64,000 nucleotides of DNA from Hymenobacter polaris (GTDB lineage: Bacteria > Bacteroidota > Bacteroidia > Cytophagales > Hymenobacteraceae), in contig NZ_JABBGH010000002.1 of the NCBI RefSeq assembly GCF_012927305.1, positions 1,054,001-1,118,000 of the forward strand, read 5' to 3'. The position numbers were made by a program, and so were the translations under genes. This document shows positions 37,903 through 45,259 of the stretch, piece by piece. Each line of letters begins with the position of its first letter. Within the stretch, counting starts at the first letter, position 1. Below the pieces are notes generated by a model. The model was not told the DNA's origin and did not search any database. It was given only the letters and a program-made list of their open reading frames with translations.

Positions 37903-38526
37903 TTAAATAAACTCTTTCTTGTCCTTTACCATGTCGAAGAGCAGCTCGCGGGCGCGGTGCAGCTGGGCCTTCACGGTGCCGAGGGGCGCTTTTAGCTCGG
38001 TCGCGATTTCCTCGTAGCTCAGCTCGTCGAAGTAGCGCAGGCTTACCAGGCGCTGGTACTTATCGGGCAGCAGCGACACCACGTGGCGCATTATCTCGAT
38101 TTTCTGGTTTTTGATGGTGGTGTCGGCCGGGTTCAGGTCATTGTCCCGGAACTCGAGTTGAATCTCGTCGCCGTCGCCCATCTTCACCGCCGAGTCGATA
38201 CTCATGGTCTTGATTTTATTCTTGCGAATAAAGTCGATGCAGTTGTTGGTGGCAATGCGGAAAAGCCAGGTGCTGAACGCAAATTCGGGGTTGAACTTGT
38301 GCAGGTTCTTGAACGCCTTGGCGAAGGCCTCGATGGTGAGGTCCTCGGCGTCGTCGGGGTTGCGCACCATCTTGAGCACGACGTGAAACACCGGCTTCTT
38401 GTAAATCTGCATCAGCTCGGCGTAGGCCTTCTCGTCGCCGTGGTCCACGGCCGCCCGAATGAGCTTGAAGTCGTGGCGGGCCTTGGAGGAGAACTGCTTT
38501 TGGATATCTGAAGAATTTACTTCCAT
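37903..38526 (-). CDS. ECF-type RNA polymerase sigma factor
   Basis: From the ATG at 38526 the protein has 207 residues. Sigma region 2 is visible as NPDDAEDLTIEAFAKAFKNL and FSTWLFRIATNNCIDFIRKN (residues 60-105), and region 4 as LLPDKYQRLVSLRYFDELSY followed by EEIATELKAPLGTVKAQLHR (residues 145-190). No anti-sigma gene is adjacent. The start codon overlaps the end of the upstream glycosyltransferase gene by ten bases, which implies translational coupling. A TATCTTTG at 38694-38701 inside that gene could be a separate promoter. Confidence 0.93.
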   Translation of the reverse strand: MEVNSSDIQKQFSSKARHDFKLIRAAVDHGDEKAYAELMQIYKKPVFHVVLKMVRNPDDAEDLTIEAFAKAFKNLHKFNPEFAFSTWLFRIATNNCIDFIRKNKIKTMSIDSAVKMGDGDEIQLEFRDNDLNPADTTIKNQKIEIMRHVVSLLPDKYQRLVSLRYFDELSYEEIATELKAPLGTVKAQLHRARELLFDMVKDKKEFI

Positions 38527-39674
38527 TGGAGCGGGCGCTTCAGGAGCACGGACGTGCCCCAGGCGCAATAAAGTACAAGGTAAAAAAAATCGAGCAGCGG
38601 CAGGGCGGCGGCGGGCAGATGCTGGTTCAGCCGCCGCGCCAGCGGTACATAAACAGCCCAACCTAACAATGTTCGCGCCAGCCAGAGTAGAGCCAAAGAT
38701 ACGACATTCTGAGGCGTCAAACTGACAGCCAGCAGTGCGGGTGTAAACACGTAAAAAAGCACGTTGGTGCCCATAAATAACCCTAAGCGCAGGCGGTCGG
38801 CGGGGCGGTAGCGGGTGCCGGCCGAGAGGTGCCGCCGCTTCTGGCGCCACCAGGCCCGCCAGGTGCTGGCGGGCTGGCTGCGGGTGTGGGCCGCCGGGTC
38901 GGCCACCACGGCCGCGCGGGCCCCTAGGGCTACCGCGTCCTGCACCAGCAGGTCGTCGTCGCCGCTCAGGCGCCGGATGTGGCTGGCAAAGCCCTTGGTG
39001 CGGTGGAAGGTGGCGCGGGTGTAGGCCAGGTTGCGGCCCACGCCCATGTAGGGGTGCCCGGCCCAGGCTAGGCTCAGGTACTGGTTGGCGGTAACCAGCG
39101 TTTCGTAGCGGATGAGCTTATTGAGCAAGCCCGGCTGCTCCTCAAAATCCGAGAAGCCCAGCACCATATCGGCCCCGCCGCGCTGCGCGAAGCCCTGCTG
39201 CATTTGGGCCAGCCAGTGGGGGCCTAGGGGCCGGCAGTCGGCATCGGTGAAGAGCAGCTGCGGGTAGCGCGCCGCCTTGATGCCCAGGGTGAGCGCGTAC
39301 TTCTTGGGGGCGAAGCCGGCCGGCGTGTGCGTCACCGTCACGAGCCGGAAGCGGCCGGGGTAGTACTGCGCCAGCTGCTGGGCAAACAGGTAGGTGTCGT
39401 CGCGGCTGCGGTCGTCGATGAGCACCAGCTCGAAGCCGGCAGCATACTCCTGGCGCAGCAGCAGCGGCACCAGCTCGCGCAGGTTGTCCAGCTCGTTGTG
39501 GGCGCACAAAATGATGGACACCGGCTCGGCAGCGGGCCCTAGGGGTGCGGGCGCCTCGGCCGGTCGCCGCACGAAAGGCCGGAAGTAGCGCAGCCAAAAC
39601 CACAGCTGCACCAGCAGCAGCGGCAGCAACAGCAACGCGGGCGGAAGCGAGGAAAGCGGGGGTAAAGGCGGCAC
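38517..39674 (-). CDS. Membrane-bound family 2 glycosyltransferase
   Basis: The 385-residue protein has an N-terminal membrane segment (ALLLLPLLLVQLWFWLRYF), a GT-A catalytic domain (SIILCAHNELDNLRELVPLL, DDRSRDDT, then LLFTDADCRPLG with the metal-binding Asp-x-Asp near 150, and SGDDDLLVQDAVALGARA), and two or three C-terminal membrane helices from about residue 300. It would transfer a sugar to a lipid or glycan at the cytoplasmic membrane face. It overlaps the sigma factor start by ten bases, an unusual pairing that may mean co-regulation. Confidence 0.9.
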   Translation of the reverse strand: MPPLPPLSSLPPALLLLPLLLVQLWFWLRYFRPFVRRPAEAPAPLGPAAEPVSIILCAHNELDNLRELVPLLLRQEYAAGFELVLIDDRSRDDTYLFAQQLAQYYPGRFRLVTVTHTPAGFAPKKYALTLGIKAARYPQLLFTDADCRPLGPHWLAQMQQGFAQRGGADMVLGFSDFEEQPGLLNKLIRYETLVTANQYLSLAWAGHPYMGVGRNLAYTRATFHRTKGFASHIRRLSGDDDLLVQDAVALGARAAVVADPAAHTRSQPASTWRAWWRQKRRHLSAGTRYRPADRLRLGLFMGTNVLFYVFTPALLAVSLTPQNVVSLALLWLARTLLGWAVYVPLARRLNQHLPAAALPLLDFFYLVLYCAWGTSVLLKRPLQWK

Positions 39675-39688
39675 GGCGAACTAGGCCG

Positions 39689-39696
39689 CAAAGGTA
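39689..39696 (-). promoter_or_regulatory. Possible -7 element (TACCTTTG) of the family 2 glycosyltransferase
   Basis: On the minus strand GTACCTTTGCGGCC lies about 15 bases before the ATG, identical in context to the element before typA. No -33 element is evident. Confidence 0.42.
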
Positions 39697-39802
39697 CGCC
39701 CCGCCGAAAACCCCTACCGGCCCGATTGGCCCAATGCCAGGCTGCGCCGGCCAGACAACCCGCCGACCAGGTTTAACCAATGGGGCTGACCCGGCTGGGC
39801 GG

Positions 39803-39810
39803 TACTTTTG
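39803..39810 (+). promoter_or_regulatory. Possible -7 element (TACTTTTG) of tgt
   Basis: TACTTTTG lies 30 bases before the tgt ATG at 39840. The -33 region is not clear. Confidence 0.45.
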
Positions 39811-39839
39811 TAAGTCGGCCGCCCGCGGCTCTTTTTGCT

Positions 39840-40970
39840 ATGACGTTTGAACTACAAGCCCGCGACGCGGGCACCAAAGCCCGCGCCGGGCGCCTCACCA
39901 CCGCCCACGGCCCCATCGAAACGCCCATCTTCATGCCCGTGGGCACGGCCGGCACCGTGAAGGCCGTGGGCCAGCGCGAGCTGAAGCAGGACGTGCACGC
40001 CCAAATCATCTTGGGCAACACTTACCACCTCTACCTGCGCCCCGGCCTCGACGTGCTGCAAGCCGCCGGTGGCCTGCACAAGTTCAATGGCTGGGACCAG
40101 CCCATCCTGACTGACAGCGGGGGCTACCAGGTATTTTCCCTAGGGGCCACCCGCAAGATTAAGGAGGAGGGCGTCACGTTTCGCTCGCACATCGACGGCT
40201 CGAAGCACCTGTTTTCGCCCGAGGGCGTGATGGATATTCAGCGCCGCATCGGGGCCGACATCATCATGGCCTTCGACGAGTGCACGCCCTGGCCCTGCGA
40301 GTACGACTACGCCCGCCGCTCGCTGGACATGACGCACCGCTGGCTGAAGCGCTGCATGGCCCGCCTCGACAGCACCGAGCCGCTCTACGGCTACGAGCAG
40401 ACGCTTTTTCCGATAGTGCAGGGCAGCACCTTTGCCGATTTGCGCCGTCAGTCGGCCGAGTTTGTGGCCGAGCAGGGCCGCGCCGGCAACGCCATCGGGG
40501 GCTTGAGCGTGGGCGAGCCCGCCGCGCAGATGTACGAGATGGCCGAGCTGGTGTGCGACATCCTGCCCCCGGACAAGCCGCGCTACCTGATGGGCGTGGG
40601 CACGCCGGCTAACATCTTGGAAAACATTGCCCTAGGGGTCGATATGTTCGACTGCGTGCTGCCCACCCGCAACGCCCGCAACGGGATGCTCTTCACCGCG
40701 CAGGGCATCATCAACATCACCAATAAGAAGTGGGCCACAGACTTCTCGCCCATCGACGAAACCCTAGGGGACTATGCGAGCACGTTTTACAGCAAGGCCT
40801 ACCTGCGCCACCTCTTCCAGGCCCAGGAGCTGCTGGCCTCGCAAATAGCCTCCATGCACAACCTCACCTTCTACCTCTGGCTGGTGGGCGAGGCGCGGCG
40901 GCACATCCTGGCCGGCACCTTCGCCGCCTGGAAGCCGGGCATGGTGGAGCAGGTCTCCAGGCGGTTGTAA
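39840..40970 (+). CDS. tgt: Queuine/preQ1 tRNA-guanine transglycosylase
   Basis: From the ATG at 39840 the enzyme has 376 residues, starting TFELQARDAGTKARAGRL. It exchanges G34 for preQ1 in tRNAs with GUN anticodons. Visible: ETPIFMPVGTAGTVKAVG, LGNTYHLYLRPG, the substrate-pocket LTDSGGYQVFSLGA near residue 90, FDECTPWPCEYDYAR, GGLSVGEP near 225 and the DCVLPTRNARNGMLFT segment near 275 with the nucleophilic aspartate. Odd point: the C-terminal zinc motif CxCxxC of E. coli Tgt is missing; the aligned stretch reads DETLGDYASTFYSKAYLRHL. I believe Bacteroidota relatives share this. The open frame upstream to 39780 overlaps the promoter and is not used. Confidence 0.95.
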   Translation: MTFELQARDAGTKARAGRLTTAHGPIETPIFMPVGTAGTVKAVGQRELKQDVHAQIILGNTYHLYLRPGLDVLQAAGGLHKFNGWDQPILTDSGGYQVFSLGATRKIKEEGVTFRSHIDGSKHLFSPEGVMDIQRRIGADIIMAFDECTPWPCEYDYARRSLDMTHRWLKRCMARLDSTEPLYGYEQTLFPIVQGSTFADLRRQSAEFVAEQGRAGNAIGGLSVGEPAAQMYEMAELVCDILPPDKPRYLMGVGTPANILENIALGVDMFDCVLPTRNARNGMLFTAQGIINITNKKWATDFSPIDETLGDYASTFYSKAYLRHLFQAQELLASQIASMHNLTFYLWLVGEARRHILAGTFAAWKPGMVEQVSRRL

Positions 40971-40975
40971 GCATA

Positions 40976-41131
40976 ATCGTCTGTCATTGCGAGCACAGCG
41001 AAGCAATCGCACCAGAACGAAATCAGTACACAACAATAATCGCCTGTCATTGCGAGCGCCGCGAAGCAATCGCACTAGAACAGGTCGTCCGGGTTGCGAT
41101 TGCTTCGCGGCGCTCGCAATGACAGGCGATT
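40976..41131. repeat. Three units of the TGTCATTGCGAGC repeat, two forming a perfect palindrome
   Basis: Unit one at 40976-41012 reads CTGTCATTGCGAGCACAGCG then AAGCAATCGCA. Unit two at 41039-41074 is in the same direction, and unit three at 41095-41130 is its exact inverted copy (36-bp arms, 20-base loop). It sits between tgt and the GIY-YIG gene. A fourth unit lies at 41489-41523. Confidence 0.92.
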
Positions 41132-41163
41132 TATAATTAACTGGTCAATTAGTTGTTACCGTC

Positions 41164-41448
41164 ATGCATACCTACTACGTCTATATCCTCACCAACCAAT
41201 ACAACACGGTGCTTTACGTAGGCGTGACCAACAACCTGGAGCGACGCGTGATGGAGCACAAGGCCGGCGCACAAGCGGGTTTTACCAAGCAATACAAGCT
41301 CACGAAACTGGTCTATTTTGAAACGTCGCCCAGTGTGCAGGATGCCATTGCGCGGGAGAAACAGCTTAAAGCTGGCTCGCGGGCGAAAAAGCTGGCGCTG
41401 GTAAGCGAACTCAATCCGATTTGGAAGGATTTACTAGCAGACTACTAA
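41164..41448 (+). CDS. Small GIY-YIG nuclease-domain protein (UPF0213/YhbQ-like)
   Basis: The 94-residue protein is essentially a GIY-YIG domain alone: HTYYVYILTNQYNTVLYVGV carries the two core strands (YVY and YVG in place of GIY and YIG), NNLERRVMEHK the conserved arginine, and AIAREKQLKAGS the catalytic glutamate near residue 65. Proteins of this size are probably structure-specific DNA nucleases, but their role is largely unsettled. The gene is framed by copies of the TGTCATTGCGAGC repeat on both sides, which raises a link between the protein and the repeats. Composition is lower in G+C than its neighbours. Confidence 0.9.
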   Translation: MHTYYVYILTNQYNTVLYVGVTNNLERRVMEHKAGAQAGFTKQYKLTKLVYFETSPSVQDAIAREKQLKAGSRAKKLALVSELNPIWKDLLADY

Positions 41449-41488
41449 GATGGTATCGGCGTTGAGAATTGGCCAAGCGAGATGTTCT

Positions 41489-41523
41489 GGTGCGATTGCT
41501 TCGCAGGCTCGCAATGACAGACG
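41489..41523. repeat. TGTCATTGCGAGC repeat unit downstream of the GIY-YIG gene
   Basis: GGTGCGATTGCTTCGCAGGC then TCGCAATGACAGACGGG, in the inverted orientation relative to units one and two. It ends 12 bases before the LptF/G-type gene. Confidence 0.85.
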
Positions 41524-41535
41524 GGTTTATTACTT

Positions 41536-42618
41536 ATGAAACTATTAGATAAATACATCATTGGCAAGTTTCTCACCGCGTTCTTCTTCACGGTGCTGAT
41601 GCTGGTGTCGGTGATTTGCGTGATTGACTACACCGAGAAAAACGACGACTTTCTGCACGCCAACCTGTCGTTCTGGTACACCTTCACGCACTACTACATC
41701 TACCTGTTTCCGTACTACGCCAACCTGCTCTCGCCCATTACCATATTCATCGCGGTGGTGTTCGTCACGGCCAAGCTGGCCTCGCGCACCGAGCTGGTGG
41801 CCATGCTGTCCAGCGGCATGAGCTTCGAGCGGCTGCTGCTGCCCTACGTGATGGGCGCCGCCGTCATCGGGGCGCTCACGTTTGGGCTTATTAGCTGGAT
41901 TATCCCCATCGGCACTAAGCAAATAGTGCTCTTTGAGGGGAAGTACGTGGAGGAGCCCTTTCACTTCGACGGGCGCAACGTGCACATGAAAATCGGGCCC
42001 CGCACCTACGCCTCGCTCGAGAGCTACGATAACGTGCGCAACACGGGCTACAACTTCGTGCTCGAAACCATCGACAGCACCACCATCCTGCGCCGCCGCC
42101 TCAAGGCCGATGTGCTGAGCTGGGACTCGGTGAAGCACGTCTGGCACCTCTCGGCCCAAACGGTGCACACCTTCGGCGGCGGCACCCGCGAAGCGCTGCT
42201 CACCATTCCGCCCCGCGACACCACCCTCAACCTTTACCCCAAAGACTTTGGGAGCACCTACCGCCTGGCCGAAACCCTGACCTCGCCCCAGCTCAACCAG
42301 CTGATACGCGAGAAGATAGAGCGCGGCGCGGCCGACACCGCCAAGTACCTGAGCGTAAGGTACGAGCGCTACGCGTACCCCTTCGACGCCATCATTCTCA
42401 CCATCATCGGGGTGGTGCTCAGCGCTCGCAAAAGCCGCACCGGCGTGGGCGGGCAAATTGCTCTCGGGTTCGTGCTGGCGTTCGTGTTCATCATCTTCGT
42501 TATGCTCTCGCGCAACCTGGCCTCGGTGGGCACCGTGCCCCCCATCGTGGCCGCCTGGACACCGGGCGCCATCTTCTCGGTGGTCGGATTTTTCCTGTAT
42601 AGAGTGGTGCCGAAGTAA
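41536..42618 (+). CDS. LptF/LptG-family permease (YjgP/YjgQ)
   Basis: The 360-residue protein has the family layout: MKLLDKYIIGKFLTAFFFTV and following helices at residues 12-125 (PITIFIAVVFVTAKLASRTE, LLLPYVMGAAVIGALTFGLI), a periplasmic beta-jellyroll of about 150 residues, then three C-terminal helices (AIILTIIGVVLSARKSRTGV, GFVLAFVFIIFVMLSRNLAS, PPIVAAWTPGAIFSVVGFFL). LptF and LptG pair with the LptB ATPase to extract lipopolysaccharide from the inner membrane. In Bacteroidota one or two such genes occur apart from lptB; whether this is F or G cannot be told. Confidence 0.92.
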   Translation: MKLLDKYIIGKFLTAFFFTVLMLVSVICVIDYTEKNDDFLHANLSFWYTFTHYYIYLFPYYANLLSPITIFIAVVFVTAKLASRTELVAMLSSGMSFERLLLPYVMGAAVIGALTFGLISWIIPIGTKQIVLFEGKYVEEPFHFDGRNVHMKIGPRTYASLESYDNVRNTGYNFVLETIDSTTILRRRLKADVLSWDSVKHVWHLSAQTVHTFGGGTREALLTIPPRDTTLNLYPKDFGSTYRLAETLTSPQLNQLIREKIERGAADTAKYLSVRYERYAYPFDAIILTIIGVVLSARKSRTGVGGQIALGFVLAFVFIIFVMLSRNLASVGTVPPIVAAWTPGAIFSVVGFFLYRVVPK

Positions 42619-42626
42619 ATTTTATA

Positions 42627-42735
42627 AATGTGGAAATATAAGGGATGTGGGAAATGTGAAAATTAAGCTGTCATTCCGCCAAAAGCACTCAATAGACATT
42701 TTTACATTCTTCACATCCCTTATATTTCTACATTA
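42627..42735. repeat. Inverted repeat of AATGTGGAAA units filling the gap before the EamA gene
   Basis: AATGTGGAAATATAAGGGAT and its near-complement ATCCCTTATATTTCTACATT, with further pairing inside (ATGTG-AAATGTGAAAAT against ATTTTTACATTCTTCACAT). It starts 8 bases after one stop codon and ends 6 bases before the next ATG, like the atpD-atpC element. Confidence 0.88.
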
Positions 42736-42741
42736 AAAACT

Positions 42742-43677
42742 ATGCTCAAAGACTACCTGCGCCTGCATTTCATTGTGTTGCTCTGGGGCTTCACGGCCAT
42801 TCTGGGTAAGCTGCTGCAGCCCATGCCGCCCGTCGAGCTGGTGTTTTGGCGCACGCTGCTGGCCAGCGCGGGGCTGGCGGGGCTGCTAGCGGCGCGGCGC
42901 CTGGGCTGGCGCCTAGCCCCCCTGGAGGCCCTGAAGCTGCTGGGCGTGGGCGCGCTGGTAGCGGCGCACTGGATTACGTTTTTCCTGGCCGCGCGCCTCT
43001 CCTCGGTGAGCGTGTGCCTGGCGGGCCTGGCCACGCTAGCGCTCTGGACCTCGGTGCTCGAGCCGCTGGTGCTCTGGCGCCGGGTGCGGCCCTACGAGGT
43101 GGGCCTGGGGCTGGCCGCCATGGTGGGGCTGTATTTGATTTCGCAGGCCGAATTGACGCAGCTGACCGGGCTGCTGGTGGCGGTGGCGTCGGCGGGGCTA
43201 TCGGCGCTGTTTAGCGTGCTCAACTCGCGGCTGGTGCAGCGCCACGCGCCGGTGCGCCTCACCTTCTACGAGATGGTGGGCGCCTGCCTGAGCATCAGCC
43301 TATTTATGCCCTTCTACACGCGCTACCTGGTGCCCGATGGCCGCCTGCACCTAGCCTGGCACGGCTACGACTGGCTGTGGCTGGGCCTGCTGGCGGGGGC
43401 CTGCACCGTGTACGCCTTCGCCTCGTCGGTCGAGCTGATGAAGCGCCTGTCGGCCTTCGTCGTCAACCTCACCATCAACCTGGAGCCCGTCTACGGCATT
43501 GTGCTGGCCCAGATGCTATTTGTGCTGCGGGCGCCGGGCTTCGGGCAGGAGCGCATGAGCAGCGGCTTCTACTTGGGCACGGTCATCATCCTGGCCAGCG
43601 TGCTCATCCACCCGCTGCTCGACCAGTGGAACCAGCGCCGCGCGCGCAAGAAAGAAGCCGCCGAGGTGCTGGTGTAG
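42742..43677 (+). CDS. EamA-family (DMT superfamily) transporter
   Basis: The 311-residue protein has ten membrane helices in two EamA repeats. Repeat one starts LRLHFIVLLWGFTAILGKLL with PPVELVFWRTLLASAGLAGL; repeat two starts near residue 150 (GLLVAVASAGLSALFSVLNS). SVSVCLAGLATLALWTSVLE and SAFVVNLTINLEPVYGIVLA are typical of the helix 3-4 and 8-9 regions. It probably moves a small metabolite or amino acid; substrate unknown. It follows the LptF/G gene, separated by a palindromic repeat. Confidence 0.9.
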   Translation: MLKDYLRLHFIVLLWGFTAILGKLLQPMPPVELVFWRTLLASAGLAGLLAARRLGWRLAPLEALKLLGVGALVAAHWITFFLAARLSSVSVCLAGLATLALWTSVLEPLVLWRRVRPYEVGLGLAAMVGLYLISQAELTQLTGLLVAVASAGLSALFSVLNSRLVQRHAPVRLTFYEMVGACLSISLFMPFYTRYLVPDGRLHLAWHGYDWLWLGLLAGACTVYAFASSVELMKRLSAFVVNLTINLEPVYGIVLAQMLFVLRAPGFGQERMSSGFYLGTVIILASVLIHPLLDQWNQRRARKKEAAEVLV

Positions 43678-43691
43678 CCTAGGGCCCCCCG

Positions 43692-44120
43692 CTACTCCCA
43701 AGCGTAGTACCAGGAGCTAGCCACCGTGCCATTAGGCGCTAGGCGGAAGCGCAGGTAGTCGTGCCGGTAGCGCCAGTGGTAGATGAGCAGGCTGTCATTG
43801 GCTTCGTCGGGCTTGCCCATGGCGCGCCACACGGCCTGGCGCGGCTGGCCATTGAGCCGGGTGCCCAGCTCGTTTAGTACCTTTTGCAGGTCGCTGCCGT
43901 AGCGGCTGCACGCGGCGCACTTCGCCCGCTTCAGCCGCCGGTACTCCTGGCCGAGCTGCGCGGTGCTGTACGGGCCTAGGGCCGCGACCGGGTAGCGGCT
44001 CTGGCAGCAGCCGGGGGCCTCGGGGCCGGCCGCGCCAACTACCGCCGGGCGCGTGCAGGCTACCAGCAGCGCCAGGCCGAGCGGCAGCCCTAAGATGCTT
44101 CGGGAGCGTTGAATAGACAT
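43692..44120 (-). CDS. Small lipoprotein, unknown function
   Basis: From the ATG at 44120 the product is 142 residues with a lipobox (LALLVACTRP, cysteine at residue 22). An upstream ATG at 44147 lies inside a palindromic repeat and is less likely. The mature protein has cysteines (GCCQSRYP and KCAACSRYG) and an SmpA/BamE-like feel (QAVWRAMGKPDEANDSLLIY, then WRYRHDYLRFRLAPNGTVAS), suggesting a small envelope lipoprotein, but I cannot assign it firmly. It converges with the EamA gene at a CCTAGGG site. Confidence 0.75.
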   Translation of the reverse strand: MSIQRSRSILGLPLGLALLVACTRPAVVGAAGPEAPGCCQSRYPVAALGPYSTAQLGQEYRRLKRAKCAACSRYGSDLQKVLNELGTRLNGQPRQAVWRAMGKPDEANDSLLIYHWRYRHDYLRFRLAPNGTVASSWYYAWE

Positions 44121-44138
44121 GTAAGTAAAGGGCAAAAA

Positions 44139-44222
44139 GAACGTCATGCTGAGTTCCGCGAAGCATCTCTACCGAACCATACGGCGCGGTAGAGATGCTT
44201 CGCGGAACTCAGCATGACGTTC
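44139..44222. repeat. Palindrome, GTCATGCTGAGC family
   Basis: The arms start GAACGTCATGCTGAGTTCCG and end with the complement; the loop is AACCATACGGC. It lies between the lipoprotein start and the ispE stop, both on the minus strand. Confidence 0.92.
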
Positions 44223-44251
44223 AATTATTATGGCAAGCATAAGCCACGCAG

Positions 44252-45079
44252 CTACAGCGTTCCGCGCCACACCAGAAACTCTGGCTCCCAGGCCAGCGCC
44301 GGCGCTTCCCCTAGGTCCGGAAACAGCCCGTACACGGCCGAGCCCGAGCCCGACAAGCTGGCGTAGGTGGCCCCGGCCGCGTAGAGGCGCGCCTTGATGT
44401 CGGCCAGCACCGGGTAACGCGGGGCCAGCGCATCTTCAAAATCATTGCGCACGGTGCCGGGCCATTCGGCCATTGGCTGCCCTAGGGCCTCGCGCAGCGG
44501 GTGGGCCGGGGGGCGCGGCACGATGCCCGCAAACGCCGCCGCCGTGCTGATGTGCAGGCCCGGATACACCACCAGGCAGGCCGTGCCGCGCACCTCAAGG
44601 GCCAGGGGCGAGAACTCGTCGCCGCGGCCGTGGGCCAGCATAGGGGTATTGTGCAAGAAAAACGCGCAGTCGGCCCCCAGGCGGCGGGCATAGCCTTCGA
44701 GCTGCATGGTGGTCAGCCCCAGGCTAAATACCTCGTTCACCGCCCGCAGCGCAAACGCCGCATCAGCCGAGCCGCCCCCCAGGCCCGCGCCAATGGGCAC
44801 CAGCTTGTGCAGGTGTAGCTGGGCGGCGGGCAGCGCGGGGTAGTCGGCCTGCAGCAACTGATAGGCCTTGAGGCACAGGTTAGTAGCGGGGTCGCCGGGC
44901 ACGGGGCGGCCGCTCAGGGTGAGGCTGCTGGCGGCCTGGCCCTTGGGCGCGGGCAGCACCTCCAGGGCGTCGGTCCAGGGCAGGGGCACGAAGGCGGTTT
45001 CGAGGTCGTGGTAGCCGTCGGGCCGCCGGGCCGTCACGTAGAGCCCCAGGTTGAGCTTGGCGTTGGGGAAAACTAGCAA
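44252..45079 (-). CDS. ispE: 4-diphosphocytidyl-2-C-methyl-D-erythritol kinase
   Basis: The 275-residue GHMP kinase acts in the non-mevalonate isoprenoid pathway. It starts at a TTG codon at 45079 (LVFPNAKLNLGLYVTARRPD), the usual IspE N-terminus with the catalytic-region lysine and asparagine. The GHMP ATP loop is PIGAGLGGGSADAAFALRAV near residue 92, the catalytic aspartate region is RRLGADCAFFL near 130, and the third GHMP motif is YASLSGSGSAVYGLF near 250. It is divergent from the phosphoglycosyl transferase gene, and both leaders carry the same inverted repeat. Confidence 0.95.
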   Translation of the reverse strand: MLVFPNAKLNLGLYVTARRPDGYHDLETAFVPLPWTDALEVLPAPKGQAASSLTLSGRPVPGDPATNLCLKAYQLLQADYPALPAAQLHLHKLVPIGAGLGGGSADAAFALRAVNEVFSLGLTTMQLEGYARRLGADCAFFLHNTPMLAHGRGDEFSPLALEVRGTACLVVYPGLHISTAAAFAGIVPRPPAHPLREALGQPMAEWPGTVRNDFEDALAPRYPVLADIKARLYAAGATYASLSGSGSAVYGLFPDLGEAPALAWEPEFLVWRGTL

Positions 45080-45083
45080 GGGG

Positions 45084-45257
45084 ATAGTGACTAATTACTA
45101 GTGACTAGTGACAAAATGAGTGGCAAAGAACGGGACGGCGCAAGCAGTTGCCCTACTGTTCGGCACCTACCCGCCCAGGGGGCAGCTGCGTAAATTGCGC
45201 GCGGTAGCCTTGTTCCTCCTCTTCTATTCGTCACTAGTCACTAGTAGTTAGTCACTA
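45084..45257. repeat. Inverted repeat giving divergent genes matching 5' leaders
   Basis: The left arm (45084-45112) reads ATAGTGACTAATTACTAGTG then ACTAGTGAC; the right arm (45229-45257) is its near-perfect complement, GTCACTAGTCACTAGTAGTT then AGTCACTAA. The arms abut the ispE start and the ATG at 45260. About 116 bases between them probably hold both promoters. Confidence 0.85.
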
Positions 45258-45259
45258 AA

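Noticed and set aside
40976..41131. Possible CRISPR array, since 36-base repeats are spaced by short unique DNA
   Set aside because: Only three units, one inverted, with unequal spacing and no cas genes; a palindromic dispersed repeat explains it.
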